NCBI RefSeq assembly: GCF_900497805.2 | Contig: NW_020954562.1 | Span: 26,774,318-26,838,317 of the forward strand | Reading direction: 5' to 3' | Length of the DNA stretch: 64,000 nt | Source: Vombatus ursinus | Lineage: Eukaryota; Chordata; Mammalia; Diprotodontia; Vombatidae | In this document: positions 25,352 to 40,300 of the stretch, piece after piece | Layout of the letters: each line of letters starts with the position of its first letter | How positions within the stretch are numbered: the stretch's first letter is position 1 | Translations under genes and position numbers: made by a program | The notes under the pieces: model-generated | Told to the model about the DNA's origin: nothing | The model's database searches: none | What the model saw: only the letters and a program-made list of their open reading frames with translations

Positions 25352-28300
25352 GTCTTCCATATTGTATGGTGATATCCTTGAAGGCAGAGACTGTCTTTTA
25401 TCTTTACCTGGCATAGAGTAGGCACTTAATAAATGCTTATTGATTGATGCTATGTTTGTCCTCCTTCAAAAGGATAATAGTAAGTTCATTAAATAGCCAT
25501 AACTTCATTAATGAACAAGCTATATAACTTGGCACAGAACTAATCAGAATCTGAGAATTTGCTGTGTGTATGTGTTTGTGTGTGTGTGTGTGTTTTAACT
25601 TAGAAAAGGAGGGCAGGCTGGAGGAGTTAGATTTATAGTACTAAATTACAGTTGAAGGACTTCACCTAGATACATCTTAGAAAATATTTAGTAACTTAAA
25701 TAGACATAGGAAGTCATTCAAGTGTTCACGTAATTAGTAGCTACTCTTAGCCTTTTAGGATTGGGATGGATGGCATTTCAACCATATGATTTATAGTAAA
25801 TGATATTGAACTTAGATTTATGTGCTGTGAGCCTCACGATAACCCAGGATATTGTAGAAGTATTGCTCAAATAGGGAATGAACCAGTTCCTTTTTAAATA
25901 ACAGGAAAAATAATGAACAAATCTTTAAATAACAACATTTTAAGTGATGAACAAATCTTTAATTGTTTTTCAAAGGGTTATACTATAGAATATGATTACA
26001 TGAATATAGATGCCTAGAATGGATATTTAACATGTACCTTATTTTTCTTTTGAAGAAAAATTCTCTTTTTCCTTTAGGCTTTGAGTCTTCACATATCTCA
26101 GAGCTTGGGGCCTGCCTACAGTTTCAGCCTTGTCTGTGGTTCTTGTCAAACACGTTAGGGACATGATGTCAAAAAATGAGGATCTGAGCTAAGGTAGTTG
26201 TAATGGGAGCGGAAAGGAGTAAGAGAGATGAATGTGAAGTGTGACAAAGGTTGAATTGACATGACTTAACTCTTTGGATGTGAAGGTTGAGGGGGAGGGA
26301 TGAGTCAAAGATGCCTTCAAAATTATGAGACTAAAAAGAGAGTAGTGTCATCGGACATAGGCAAATGAGGTAAGGCAGGGCTTAGTCTTTCCTTGTCTTC
26401 TCTTTTGGAGATAGGAGGGAGAGAAGACGATGATTTAGGCTTGCATAAAGTGAGAAATACTGTAGCACCTTATATATAAACTTTCATAGAAACTTACTGA
26501 AGTATGTTTTTGACTAAGAACTATTGAATCAAAAGCTTTTTTAAGAAAAAAGTTTCCTTGTAGCCTTTTATATTTTCAAAGGTTGATGGTTTTACCTAAA
26601 ATAATTTAAAGGATATGATGACTCCACAAATAGGTATTTACTGTTGTCAACATATTAACTATATTTTTATCTCATCCTTAGGAAGCAGAGATATGAATAA
26701 CTCTTACTTTCAAATTTAAAAAGTCAATTTGCATCCTGAAATCATACATAAGCTCTCGTGCCTTGAGTGTAAAATTTTTCTAAAAATATTTTTCATATAT
26801 GTATTTAGGATCTTAGTATACTGCAAAATTAATATGATAAATTGTCAGGTTCTGTTAAAGTATAAAATTTCAATGTAATTTACCAAGTTCTTTTAAGTGA
26901 AAAGACCAAATATTCTGTTGCTCTTGAATCTACAGGTTTTTCAGTTAGGCTTAATTTGTATGATGTAGTCAATTTTGTACTTAAAATAAATATGCTTCTA
27001 GTTGCCCTATTTTACAGATGGAAGAATAGAGACACAAAGAAGTTGAGGAACCTGTCCAAGGTTACATAACTGATAGTGGCCAAAAATCTATATTAGAACA
27101 CAAATCCCTATTTACTTGGTATCTGTACCTGGTGCCAGTTAAAATGAATGGACTAGTTAGAAATAGTAGGTGCTTTTTTTTTTTAAACTTGAGTACGTAA
27201 TACAAAATTAGACCTCATATGTGGTGCTTCTTCGTCCATTGTTGGACTGTGGATGTGTTATTTTAATTAATTCATACTATAGAACAAGTCACAGTGGGAT
27301 CTTAATTTAAGAAACATTTTGACCTTTTTTTTTTTTTTAGCACCTATTATATAGAATACACTGGTGTAGATACTGGAAATAAAAGAGAAATGATACTGTT
27401 CTTTTCTTCAAGAAACTTTAACATTTACTAAGTGCTGCCCACAACAGGCAGTGAACATAACTGGTTCCAACCCTCTCAAAAAGCTTGCCATTTAGTAAGG
27501 GAGATGGCCGAAAATGAATAAAGTATGATGTAAAGTAAAGCAGAGTGTAAAACACACTCAAAAATACTCCCTCCCCCCTCCCCTCCTCCCCTTCCTCCCT
27601 TCTCCCCCTCTCTCCCTCTCCCCCTCTCCCTCTCTCTCTCTCTCTCTCTCACACTCTCACACTCACACTGTTTCAGGTAGGATATTAGAGAATGCAGAAT
27701 AAGAAAAAAATTTACTTTTTAGTTAAACTTTGAAGTATGGATAAGATTTTGTTAGGTAAAGGTCAGTGGAAAGGGTACCCTGATAGAGGTATGAAAATAT
27801 AGGTTGTGGTCCATTAAGAATCATTTATTAAGTGCCTGTCTCTGACTATAACAAAGTAAATGGAAAGAGCCACACAACAAAATCAAAGGTGAATGTTGCA
27901 AAATTATAAAGATCAAATATGACCCTAAAGAAAAGATATGAGGATACCCCCAACCTGCCCCTTTGCAGAGGAGGGAGGTCTACAGGTATTGCACATTACA
28001 CCTATATTCAGGCTTTTTAAAAATGTATTGATAGGTTGTATTGATCTTCCCCCCCCCTTCTCGGTTTTGTCTTTAAATAAAATACTGTTTGTTATATGAG
28101 ATGGCTGTCTGGGACGGGAGAGATGAAGGGACATTAGGCAAAATTATTATGATGTAGGAAAAAAGACATCATTAAAAACTTTTTTTTAAAAGTACCTACC
28201 ATGTGTTGGACACTGCTAAGTGCTAGAGATACAAAGAAAGGTAAAATACAGTCTGTTTTCAAGGAGCTCAGAATTTAATGGGGAGACAAACTGTACACTA

Positions 28301-31300
28301 TTATGTATAGGATAATTGGAATTAACAGAGGAAAGGCACTGGAATTAAGGGGTATCAGGAAAGGCTTTTCGTAGAAGATGAGATTGTTTTAGCTGGGATT
28401 TAAAGGAAGCCATGGAAGCAGGAGGCAGAGATGAGAATGGAGAGCATTCACTAGTGATCCTTTAGGAGAAATGCCCAGCATCAACATTGGAACAGCAAGG
28501 AGGCCAGTCTCACTGGATTGCAAAATATTTGAAGTTGGGAGTGGGAGGGAGAGGGTGGGGCATGCGGGTAAGAAGACTGGAAATATGGGGGAAGATAGGT
28601 TACAGAGGACTTTGCAAAACAGAAGATTTTACAGTTGATCCTGTATGTGATAGGGAGCAACTGGACTTTATTAAGTACGGGTATGGGGAGAACAGTCACA
28701 TGGTCCAATTTGTACTTTTGGAAGAACATTTTGTCATCTGAGTGGAGGGTAGACTGTGGACAGATTTGTGGTAGGCAGACCAACCAGCAGTTTCTGCAGT
28801 TTGCCAGGCGTGAGGTGATGAGGGCAGGTGTTATGGGTTGACTATAGTGGAAGATGTATTATGGTATAATGGAAGACAATACTTTCATTAGGTTAGATCA
28901 CATCCTGGAGTGTCTTGAATGTAATGTTAAGAAATTTGGATTATATTTTGTAGGCAATGGGGAGGCATGGATATTGACATGAGAATGACATCAGGATAGC
29001 AGTATTTTAATAGTGACTTCCAGAGCTATGTATCCACAATGTAGAGGTTGTTTTTAATAACTGATACTTCTGTTATATATCCTTTATGAAAAAAGTTATT
29101 CCTATATTGCATTAGTACCAATAACCAATTCATTATATCTTTAATTACGTTCTTTCTAGCCATAGAGACTATTAGGATGCCGTGGAATTGAGCATAGTAA
29201 GATTTTTTCCGCTTTTTATTTTTCCCTTTTTCTTGAAGTTAATGATTGCTTGTAGACATCGTAAAATTCTTATATTCAAGTATTAGACTGTGTTTTCAAA
29301 TAATGTTTTCTTGAATAATTAGTGATTTTGGAGATTTTGTTAAGAGACCTCAAACATTTCACTATGGATATAGTAAGCCTGAAGAAGAATGATGTTACTA
29401 CTACCAGGCCTATTTCCGAAGATGATTAGGAAAAAAGGAAAAGAACCTGTGTGTTCTAAAATGCTGACTCTCTTTATAGTGGCAAAGAACTGGAAATTGC
29501 AGGGATACCCATGTGTGGTATTTGATCGTGATGAAATACTATAAGAAATGATGAGCTTGATTATCCTAGAAAAACATGAATAGACTGGCATGAAATAATG
29601 AAGAGTGAAATGAGCAGAACCAAGAGAATGCTGTATATAGTAACAGCAGTATTGTTTTAAGAACAACTTTGAGTGACTAAGTCATTTTGACTATTATAAA
29701 TACCCAGATTAGCTACAAAAGATATAGGAAGGAAGATGCTATCTGTATCCAGAGAAAGAATTGATAAATAGAAGTATGTATAGAATGATTTTGCATATTA
29801 TATATGTATTTCTGTCTAATGGTGGCTATCTCTAGGGCAGAGGAGAAGGGGGAGGGAAGAAGAAAAAAGAAATTTACATGATAACTATATATTTAAAAGG
29901 AATAGCAAGTTGTACATAATAGATTTGAAGTTTCATGTGCAATCATCTTTTTTTATTATACTGTGTTATGGAAATGCTTGTTTTATTCCATAAATTAAAA
30001 ATAAAAGAATGATGTCACTTTTCATTTTGCATTGAGGAATGCTTTGACTATATTCTGCCACTTAAGTAAAACTCTGAACAGATTAATGTTGTGCTTTTTA
30101 TTAGTCCCTTTAATGAAGCCACTAAATTTTTAGGGAAAAAGTAAACTTGGCCTCTGAGCACAGGCTGTTCCCCATGCCTGGAATGAATTCTTGCCTCACT
30201 TTTGCCTCTTAGAAATTCTTTATTTCCTTTAAAACACAGCTCAAATGCCACCTTCTATATTTAACCTTTCCTGATTTGTTTACCTGTTAATGTCCTTCCC
30301 TTCAAAGTTATTTTGTATTTATCTTGCACATACTTATTTATGTATATGTTGTCTCCCTCAGTAGAATGTAAGTTCTTTAGGGCAGCAGCTGTTAAATTTA
30401 TTTTTGTATCCCCAGCATCTAACACAATCCTGGCAAATTTATAGCCATGTAATTAATGCTCATAGGTTGATTCAGTTAATATGTGGGTTATTTAGGATTG
30501 TGGTTGGTATATCAGACTCTGTTTCCTCATCTGTAAAGTGGCAATAATAATAAAATATCCTAGGGTTTGTTTATGAATCAAATGAGATAACTTTTACAAG
30601 TCAGCATTTTACAATGCTTTGCAAACCTCAGGTGCTATGTATATGCTATTATTAGTAATAAGCAGTATTATTGGTTACCATAAGCCATGTTTACACAGGT
30701 CATATTGGTGTTTATTGGTGGAACTGTGAATTGATCCAACCATTTTGGAAATCTATTTGGAATTGTTCGAAGTGATTAAAATGGCCATACCTTTTGAACT
30801 AGAGATTCTGCTGTGAGGTGTATACCTCAGTGAAGGTCGATGGAAAGAAGAGAGGACCCATGTACACCAAAATAGTTATAGTAGTAAAGAACTGGAAATG
30901 AAATAGATGGCCATCACTTGAGGAATGGTTAAACAAATTGCGGTACACAGATGTAGTCAAATATAACTGTACTATAAGAAATGATGACTAGAGAGGAGCA
31001 CAGAAAGACTTACAGGAACTGATGCAAAGTGAGGTAAGCAAAATCAGGAAAACTATTTGTAAAAATGTAGATGGAGAAAAAATGACAACAATTAAAACTG
31101 AATGCTGTAAAATTATAACGATCAAGTAAGAGAAGAATGCATCAACCTGCTTTTTCAGAAATGGGAGGACCATAGCCATGGAACGCTACATGCGATATCA
31201 GACTTTTATGATGTTAGTTTTGCTGATTTTTTTTCCTCCCCCTGCCCATTTATGATAAGGAATGGTTCATTGGGAGAGAATAAAGGAAGGACAGTTAGAA

Positions 31301-34300
31301 AATTTCTAATAATTGATGTAAAAACAAAAGATAAAAAAAAATTTTAAATATTAAATGACAGAACAGTGTTCTAGTGAGTTTCATTCTGCCTGCAGTGAGA
31401 ACATTGTGCTTTGTTTAAAGACTTTCATCTGCTGAGATGATGCACATTGGACGATGGCAGGATATTGAAGCAAGATAAAATGGCAAAAGGCCTACCTGAA
31501 CGACACACAGAAAAAGAGCTTCAGACAATCTGTAATACTTGGGCTGCTTGGAAACAGTAGCAGATGACTTCCTTTCTAGCTGGTAGAAATAGGGTGGTTC
31601 ATTAGAACAAGGGCAGCTTGAATGTCAACAATTCTGGAAGGATTCCCGAGAGGACATCTAATTTTCTTTATCTGTTCCCCCCCTGCCCCCCCCCCCAAGT
31701 GATTGAACCCTGGGCTCCTTGCAATAGCTGTAGGGGTATTTATTGAAAGAAGGGTCATGGAAATGACATAATTTTAAGTATGCTGCACCCCATCATCATA
31801 TCAGGGGACGAATAAGACCTTTTATTTACCACTTCACATGATTTTTTTAAGCCATGGCTATGCTAGAGACCAGTGTTGAGACATAAAAGAAATTGCGTAT
31901 GTATTTTTAAAAGGTATAAAAACACTAAATAATATTCCTGCATTTAGGTAGGACTACATTCAAATTCTGCTTTTGCCAAAATTAAAGGAAAATAATAAGA
32001 TACTTTAGATTAATTTACCTCAACTATGCAGTATTTATAAGCAGCGAGAAAGACTATAACGCACTGTTTAATTTTGACTTCATTTCTTTGACATCCTCAC
32101 CATGGCAACATCTTGTTGCCATGCACTGTCATTTCTTGCTTGTCATGCAGGGCACATAGCAAAGAACTCTAGACACCAGGTGAGGATGACTCATTGTGGG
32201 GGAAGAAAACAACGTAGAAAGGAATAGAAAAAATGAACATAATGCTTAAAAATTTGAAGACCTTTTTGTGTTTTGAGAAGCATGATAGTTTACCCCTGCT
32301 TTTAAAACTGTATTTTAAAACATTTGTGCTTTAAAATTATCTATTTAGGCATTTTCTGTTACCAGAATTATAGGTATATCTATTTAGATTGTGACATGGT
32401 TTTGCAGGATGAACTGACAACCTTGTATTGTGTATATGTGTCATTCTGAAGCTAACTTTGCTAGATTGATCATTCATTGAAAATGCTCAGTGTGTATATG
32501 TTATTAATGTTTGGAGTAGCCACAGTTAGGAAATATACCTATTTGAGCTGTTTTGTCTTTACGTTTTTTTTTTTGTAGTTTTGTACTATTTTTGCTATTA
32601 TCTTTCAAAAAAATGAGTGCCATATGGGAAATAGCCGTATTTTTAAATGGGCAGCTAGGTGGTACAGTGGATAGATTGCCAGGCCTGGAGTAAGGAAGAC
32701 TTGCCTTCATAAGTTCAAATCTGGCCTCAGATACTTACTAGCTGTGTGACTCTGGGCAAGTCACTTAACCCTGTTTGTCTCAGTTCTTTATCTGTAAAAT
32801 GAGCTGGAGAAGGAAATGACAAACCACCCCAATATCTTTGCCAAGAAAACCCCAAATGGGATCACAGAGAATGACAGGACTCAAAAATGATTTAATATTT
32901 AAATTCATTTAATATTTAAAATTAACATTCATGTGAGTTAATCTGAATGGCAGTGGCACACTAGGTCATTATGACTTATTTATTGTAGCAGGAAGTGAAA
33001 ACTTACATAATATATCTGCTGTTTATACTTCACTTATCTTGTGATACTGGCCAACATCTAATTTCTTCCTAAAGACACCCCATCTCTTATTACCCTTCCA
33101 AGTGCCAGAGGTTCTTACTCTCAAATCTTCTCTTCTGCTGGTTCCAGATACTTCATTTCTCCCACTGCCACTTTGAGACACCATTCTGCGACAATAACTC
33201 AGCAACCTAGCATTCTCTGAAATGTACACTATATGAATATCTTACCCTTTTCAGATCTTGATTGCTACCACCCTCTGACCTAGTCACTGTTCTTCCTTTT
33301 ATAAGTTGAATACCTGGCTCATATCCTAGTCTTCTTAACATCTCAACCCATGCCCTTATATTTGGGGACTTAGTTTTCATATTGATGTCCCAACAAATAC
33401 TTTATCTTCTCAGTTCATTAAACCTCTTCAACTCTAGCAACTACCATTCTATCCTAGTGCACCCACAAGGGTGAGTAACCCTTAAAGCTTGGTACTCCAC
33501 AGCCTATTGTGCCTCTCCGATTTTGAATCCTGAAATTCTTCTCTTTTATTATGATCTTGGGCTTTCTGTCTCTTTTAACCTACTATTTCCATAAGACCAT
33601 GTATTTTGATTGGAATGAATGTTAGAGCCCACACCATCACCTACCATTCTCCTTACACTATCATCTCTACAATAAAATAGAAACTCTTCAGCTTGACATG
33701 TTGAGTTCTAACAGCTTACAACCTATCCTCCAGCGCTTTTTGACCTTATTATCTTCATCATTCACTCTACCTTTTAGCCAAACTAGATTCCTAACTGTTC
33801 TTGAACTCAGCATGCCAGTTCTTGCCTCCACGCATTGTATAGGCCATCCCACCTGTCTGACATGCACTCACTTCTTATCTTGGACTTTCAGAATCTTTTT
33901 ATTTTTTTTTTTAAATCTAGGCTCATCTCCATTTTCTCTGATTCCATTCTACTCCTCACCAAAGTAAACATATTATGCCCTTCCTCACATGTTACTTAAA
34001 CACTTTATCAGCAACTCTCTGTTTTCCATAATATTCGACCTTGTATTTGTATTATACTTTGAGATGTATATGCTCTCTTTTCCTCTATGTGATATAAACC
34101 CTTTGATGGCATTGATTGTCATTTTTAATCATTTTATCTTCAACACTTGGCACAGATTTCTTTTATAATTTAGGTACTTAATAAATGTTGAATACTAGCT
34201 AGCATTATCAATTAAATGTATTACATTTCCAATATACACATTAATTGTGCCTATTTTGTCATGAGATAATTAACTTGTGTCTTAATCCATTTGAGTAGCT

Positions 34301-37300
34301 TCACTCTTAACAATTTCATTCCTGTAGGTTTCATTTAAATGTCAGGGGATCTAAGAAGCAAGTAGTAAGACTTCATGGTTCAATGAATTGAAGTACAGGA
34401 AATGCTTTAAGTGGTGATGTGGTTGAATATAACTAATCTAATTTCTTATAAAAATAAACTTTGAAGGGGGGGGACCCCCTTTGAGCAATTTTTTATACTA
34501 GTTCTTAATTGATTTTTAAAAATTGCTTGGAGGTTTCCTAACACTTTTTTTTCATTCTAAGGTTGAAGAATGAAAAGGCTTTGCGTCTAACCATTATAGG
34601 TAAGTGGATTGCTTTATTTAGTGTTCAGACTAAGTTTAGAGATAATTTACAAATTATGCACATTATGAATGTACCTTCCTTACAATTTATATCTTAGAAA
34701 AATAACATTTTATCAAAGTGAACTGCTTAGTAAATCTTTCAAATGAAATCTTACTAAAGAATTTTTAGCTTTGTTCTGCTGAAATTGTTTTTATTTGTAA
34801 ATTGACATGATTTCATTACATAGGCACTCAAATAGCACCTTTAGAAACCTCTTAGAGATCTAAAATAGCTAAGTTGATCCTGATTGTCAGTCTCTCACTT
34901 TTGATCTCTTTGTTTTTATATCACTTTTATTTCTACTCTGTCGAGCCATTCTGTTTAACAAAGAATAAACCAGAAAGAGGGACAAAACAGGCAGTTCATC
35001 AAACCAACCAGCATATGCACTGACAGTATGTCCCGTTTTCCACACCCATATTGTCACACCTCTGCAGAGAAGGAAGAGAGACACATTCTTCTCTTTGATG
35101 CCAAACTTGATTATTATAATTATATGACGTTAGTTTCTTTTGGGGATGGGAAAGTGTTGTTCATTTATTTACATTGTAATCATTTTGTATATTGCTTTTT
35201 GATTCTGCCTATTTCACATTACATATTTTTCTAGATTGTTTTTCACACTAATTGTTTCTTACCATATAGTAATTTTTTTTTGTATTCATATCCTCCAGTT
35301 TGTTAACCATTCCCTAGGTAATAGGCATCTACCTTTATTTCCAGTTTTTTTTGTTTGTTTGTTTTGCAGGGGTCTGGGGATAAATACCATTTATTAAATG
35401 TGTCAGTGCATGGGTATTTATTAGGCACCATTTATTAAATATGCCAGGTACTGTGTTAAATACTGTACAAATATTTTCTCATTTGATCTTTACAACAATC
35501 CTTTGAGGTGGGTGCTATTATAATCCCCATTTTACAATTGAGGAAACTGAGACAGGGAGAGGTGAAGTGATTTGCCCAGGGTCACACAGCTAGTAAGTGA
35601 CTGAAGCTAGATTTGAACCCCATGTCTTCCTGATACCAGCCTCAGGATTCTATCACTGTACTACCTGGCTGTATAAGTTGTTTGCTATTATAAAATGTGT
35701 TGCTCTGAATTGAATATTTTGGTGTGTATGAGTGCACTTTCTGTTTTTGAACTCCTTAGTGGTCTTGCTATGTTCAGTGGTTGGTGCTCTGGATCACAGT
35801 CAGCAGGGATTTATTAAGCACCTACTGTGTGGTAGCCACAGTTCTAAGTGCCAAAAAAGACAAAAAGCCATAAGTAAAGGAAAGGGGGGGAGGGGGGAAT
35901 GGAGACGATGTGTACAGTGTATGTCAGAGGTCATCTCAAAGGATAGGTGCTAAGATTAAAAAGGACTGGCAAAGATTTCTTGTAGAAGATGAAACTTTAG
36001 CTGAGGCTTGCAGGAAGCCAGAGCATCTAGGAGGTAGAGAGGAGGGGGGAAGAGAATTCTAGGCATGGGGAGCAGCCAATGAAAATGCCTAGTCTTTTGC
36101 AATTTACTGAGTGTGAGGCGAAGCTTTAGAATTGTTTGGATTTGTATTTCTCTTCTTGATCTTTCTCATAGTTATTAATTATGATTTTTATTTTGAAAAC
36201 TATTTAAATCCCCTGTATCTTGATTATAAGACCCTTATCAGAGATATTTGTTGCAAAGATTATGAAAGTTCATACCATAATAAAATTAGAAGAAAACTAC
36301 CTTAGTTACTTTTCACAACTTTAGGAGAATTCTTAACCAAACAAGATATACAGGCCATCATGAAAGTTAAATAGAAAATTTTGATTACATGAAATCGAAA
36401 AGCTTTTTGTGTGTGAATAAATTCCGTGTAAGTAGAACAAGGGAAAGGGTTAATTGGGGGAAAAAAATCTCTGTTTCCAATATTAATGATAAGGATCTGA
36501 TATCCAAGATATATAGAGAACAAAAACAACTGTCAGATTCATTGTCTCTGCCTCCCCCCCGCCCCCCCTCCCAAGTATGTTTGGATGTATTGATCAAACC
36601 TCATATGCCCTGATAGGGTATATCTCTCCTGTCTCCTATGGCAGCCAGACTTGCTGCTTGGGAAGACACATATTGTGTGAATAGGGCAGGGAAAGCAGGC
36701 ATTAGAGGAGTTCAGAGTGAGTCTTTAGAGAAAATATTTAGGGAACAAATTATTAGAGACACCAAACCTACAGCAGCCCCATGGAGTGTGAAAGTAGAGA
36801 CCAATGTTCTGCAGCATTTGTGAGGTGGAAGTCGCTCTTCAGGTGAGGCAAGGTTAGGACATAGATCCTGGTCTGCCTTATCAGTGAAGGCCAAGGCTGT
36901 CTACTGTATTGCTTTCCAGGGAGAACAGAGTGATCTCGATATCAGTGAGAACCATCAGGCCTTTCAAAGCAGAACATCACTCACATGTGTCCACTTGAGG
37001 TTTGCAGAGATCTGACTGTACAGGGAAGCCAATGGCTCTTTGGATCATATAGACTTCTTGCCCAACCCTTCTTGGCCTTGGGTTGTCTTTATGGTGCCAC
37101 AGAAACTGCAAATCCTCCATTGCATTTCTGCAGATGTAACACATCATTTATTGTGAAAGGGAAGCTAAGTGACATAGTGGACAGAGCACAGGGCCTGGAG
37201 TCAGGAATACCTGAGTTCAAATCCTCAGGGTTCTGAGGAATCTGAGTTCAAAACCTTCCTTGCTCAGTGACCCTGGGCAAGTCACCCTGTTTGCCTCAGT

Positions 37301-40300
37301 TTCCTCATCTTTAAAATGAGCTGTAGAAGGAAATGGAAAACTACTCCAGTATCTTTGCTAAGAAAACCCCAAATGAGTCACAAAGAGTTGGATACAACTG
37401 AAACGACTGAAAAAGAACAACAGATAATTACGAAGGTTTTTAACATGGATATAGTAGTGTCATCAGTAGATGTGAGAATTCTCGCTCTCCCTTATGCCCT
37501 GCAAAAGGAGATATCCATGATACTCATGTTCTTGTTTCCTAACAGACTATTGGCTCTAGGCAGAGGTAATTCTTCTGCCAAGCATGAAATATCTCCTGAG
37601 CCATGAAAGGTGGATTTTTCATTTGTTCATCTAGGAGAAACCATTCAAGTAGCTCATGGGAGCCTGGTCATGGGATATATAGGGGAGTATGTCTTTATGG
37701 CTGACATCGTCTAGCGTGGATTTGGCAAACAAAGGTTGCCCCAACTGTGGTTGCCCTAAATTGCATAGCTTTTGTCAGAGATTGCTGAGATACATACGGG
37801 CAGTCACAGGCATCAATCAATACTTGGTAGTATGGGAGAGTTTCTCCTTTCACCTTTTCAGAGCCTTGGTCATCTAGGTCTTTTTTTTTTTCTGGGACTG
37901 AGGAGACCACATCTCAATGGCCATAGCTCACCAGCGGTCTTGGGTCCAGCCCAGCCCTCACAGCTATCATCCAATAGCTGCCAACTAATTACCACACACA
38001 GGGAAGGCAAGGAGATCACCACAACCACCTGGACCAACATCTTCTTTCATATCCTAATGGAGGGAGCCAGGACCCTGAGCCCAAGAGCCTTAGGAATGAT
38101 GATGCTTCTAGCCCAGGGCCCTCAGACATTATCCTAGAAAGCATCTCCTGTGTAGATGCAGGACCTGGCATGTACTCTTCCAATTACTGTTTTACCCATA
38201 ATTCCTAAAGATTCATAGAAGAAAGTTTCTGCCACCAAAGTCATGTGCAGTGTCTAATGGTTCAACATCAGAATCTATTATAATTTTATAAGTGGAAATA
38301 TTAAAAAAGAGGCAACAATATTTGCTTTGCTTCTGCTCTCCAAGGACCATGGGATTTTTCCATTTGACTTGCAGCTGAAATCTTCCATTTTTTGTTGTCT
38401 TCCCTATTAGAATGTGAGCTCCTGGAGAGCAAGGACTGTCTTTAATTTTCTGTTTGTATGTCCAGTGCTTAGCACATAGCAAACACTTAATGCTTCACTA
38501 ATTCATTCCTGGTCATACAAACTAGTCTGCCAGGGAAACAGGATGACACTTGGTACCCAAATACACTAGGAAGAAAGAGATGATCCATCTTATATTTCTA
38601 TTGTGCTTTGGTACCTCAAACACTCCAACTGTCTCCTATACTTTGCCTTCTGATCAGTTTTAGTTTGAAAGGTGGGGAGTAGGAGGCATGGTTGGGAAAG
38701 GTGGGGGATAAGAAGATCTCACCTGATCAGGTCCCTCTGAGAAGCCAATATAACCTATGTGGGGATACTGATGTGGACACAGTACTCTGCTCTGTATCTG
38801 CCACCTACCAAGGACATCTTGTCCCAATTAGTCTTGTTAGATTCATCCTTAAGCCAGAAATTGGTGGTGTGCTTTGATATTGTGCTCAGATGGAGCACTA
38901 TATGGTATCTATCATCTCTTTGGTATTGACTGTAAATCATACACGGACAGTTTAAAATCATGTGTTTTGGCCTCATTTCTGTCCTTTAATTAAAACTTTT
39001 CTATATATTGTTTGCCTCCCTATTAGATAAGAAATATATGACACAATTGTTTTTGCAAAATTAGTTTCATTAGCCTACTCTGAGACATTTTTAACACTGA
39101 AGTAGATTTAATGTAACATTAAATGTTTTAATGTTGGGGTTTTTAATAGTTTATTTAAGAAACTTCTAATTGTTTGGCTGGTATCATTTCAATAATTTAT
39201 CACTTTTCCTTGTAGGTGAGAAACTGCAATGGTTTCAAAGTCACCTTGATCCTGACAAAAGAGAGTATACAAAAAAAGATGCTTGTGAACTAATAGAGAG
39301 GTAAGGAACAATATATAAGGAAGAAATGATTCCTGCCATTGAAGAACTTTACTAGCAAGGAAACTCAAGGAAAGCCTTAGTGCTTACACTAAAAAGGCCA
39401 CAGACACCATACCTGGCACTAGAAAGCCTGGGATCTGAGGCAAGGACCTAATGCCACCCTGGCCAAGTCTCAGATTCCATGCCAGGAGCCAGAAAGATTG
39501 AGACCATAAGCAAAAATATATCATCGGACTGATTCCCAGGAAGGCTACTATACCAGGCCTAATATGGAGCCAAATGCATGTTTCATGTGCAGGGTGTCTT
39601 TTGGGAGGGCCCTGTCTCCTGGATATCTTGGGATATAACTGCTGTGCTGGTACCATATCTGAGTTCAGTCCAGTTCTTGACCTCAACTCCCTGCCCCTCC
39701 CCCACTTTCCACTCTTCCATTTTCCTTACATTTGGAGAGGGAACGACTGTGTCAATGTTACACTTAGTCATCACAGGCCCTTGGAAGGTACCTTAAAAAT
39801 TAGTTCTTACTGCTCCCTTATATCAGTGATTGAGTCATTTCTTTTTCCCCCTACTACCTTTCCCCTTGTTTTTTTCCCCACCCAACTCAGTATTGTCACA
39901 CACTTCTTTTCGTTCTTTGCCCTCCCCTATATATTGTGCCCTCTAGAAGAGCAACTTCAATACATATAGAAAAGAGGGCCACTAATCTCTATATAAGGAT
40001 TCCTGAGGGCCTCATATTGACTTGATTTTAAAATGTAATGTTATCTGTGTATTTTTATTTTGTAACTTTTCCCAATTACATTTTTATCTGCTTCAGCAGT
40101 GTTTGAGAGTATTGTGGACCCTGTGATTTGATATCTCTGTTCTACAATATTACTTGATCATTAACCAATTTTCTTTTACCTTAGATATTTTTTTTTTGAC
40201 AATTTTTTAATCTTCTTGTGATAATGGATGTCTGTCTCTCTTTGGAAGACACTGTAACCATGAGCACTCTCTCAAGTCCAGATTACTCCTCATACTGTGG

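Noticed and set aside
37430-38390. Possible processed pseudogene in intron 3
   Set aside because: Several overlapping frames but none matches a protein I know; no poly(A) or target repeat found. Listed only as unassigned.
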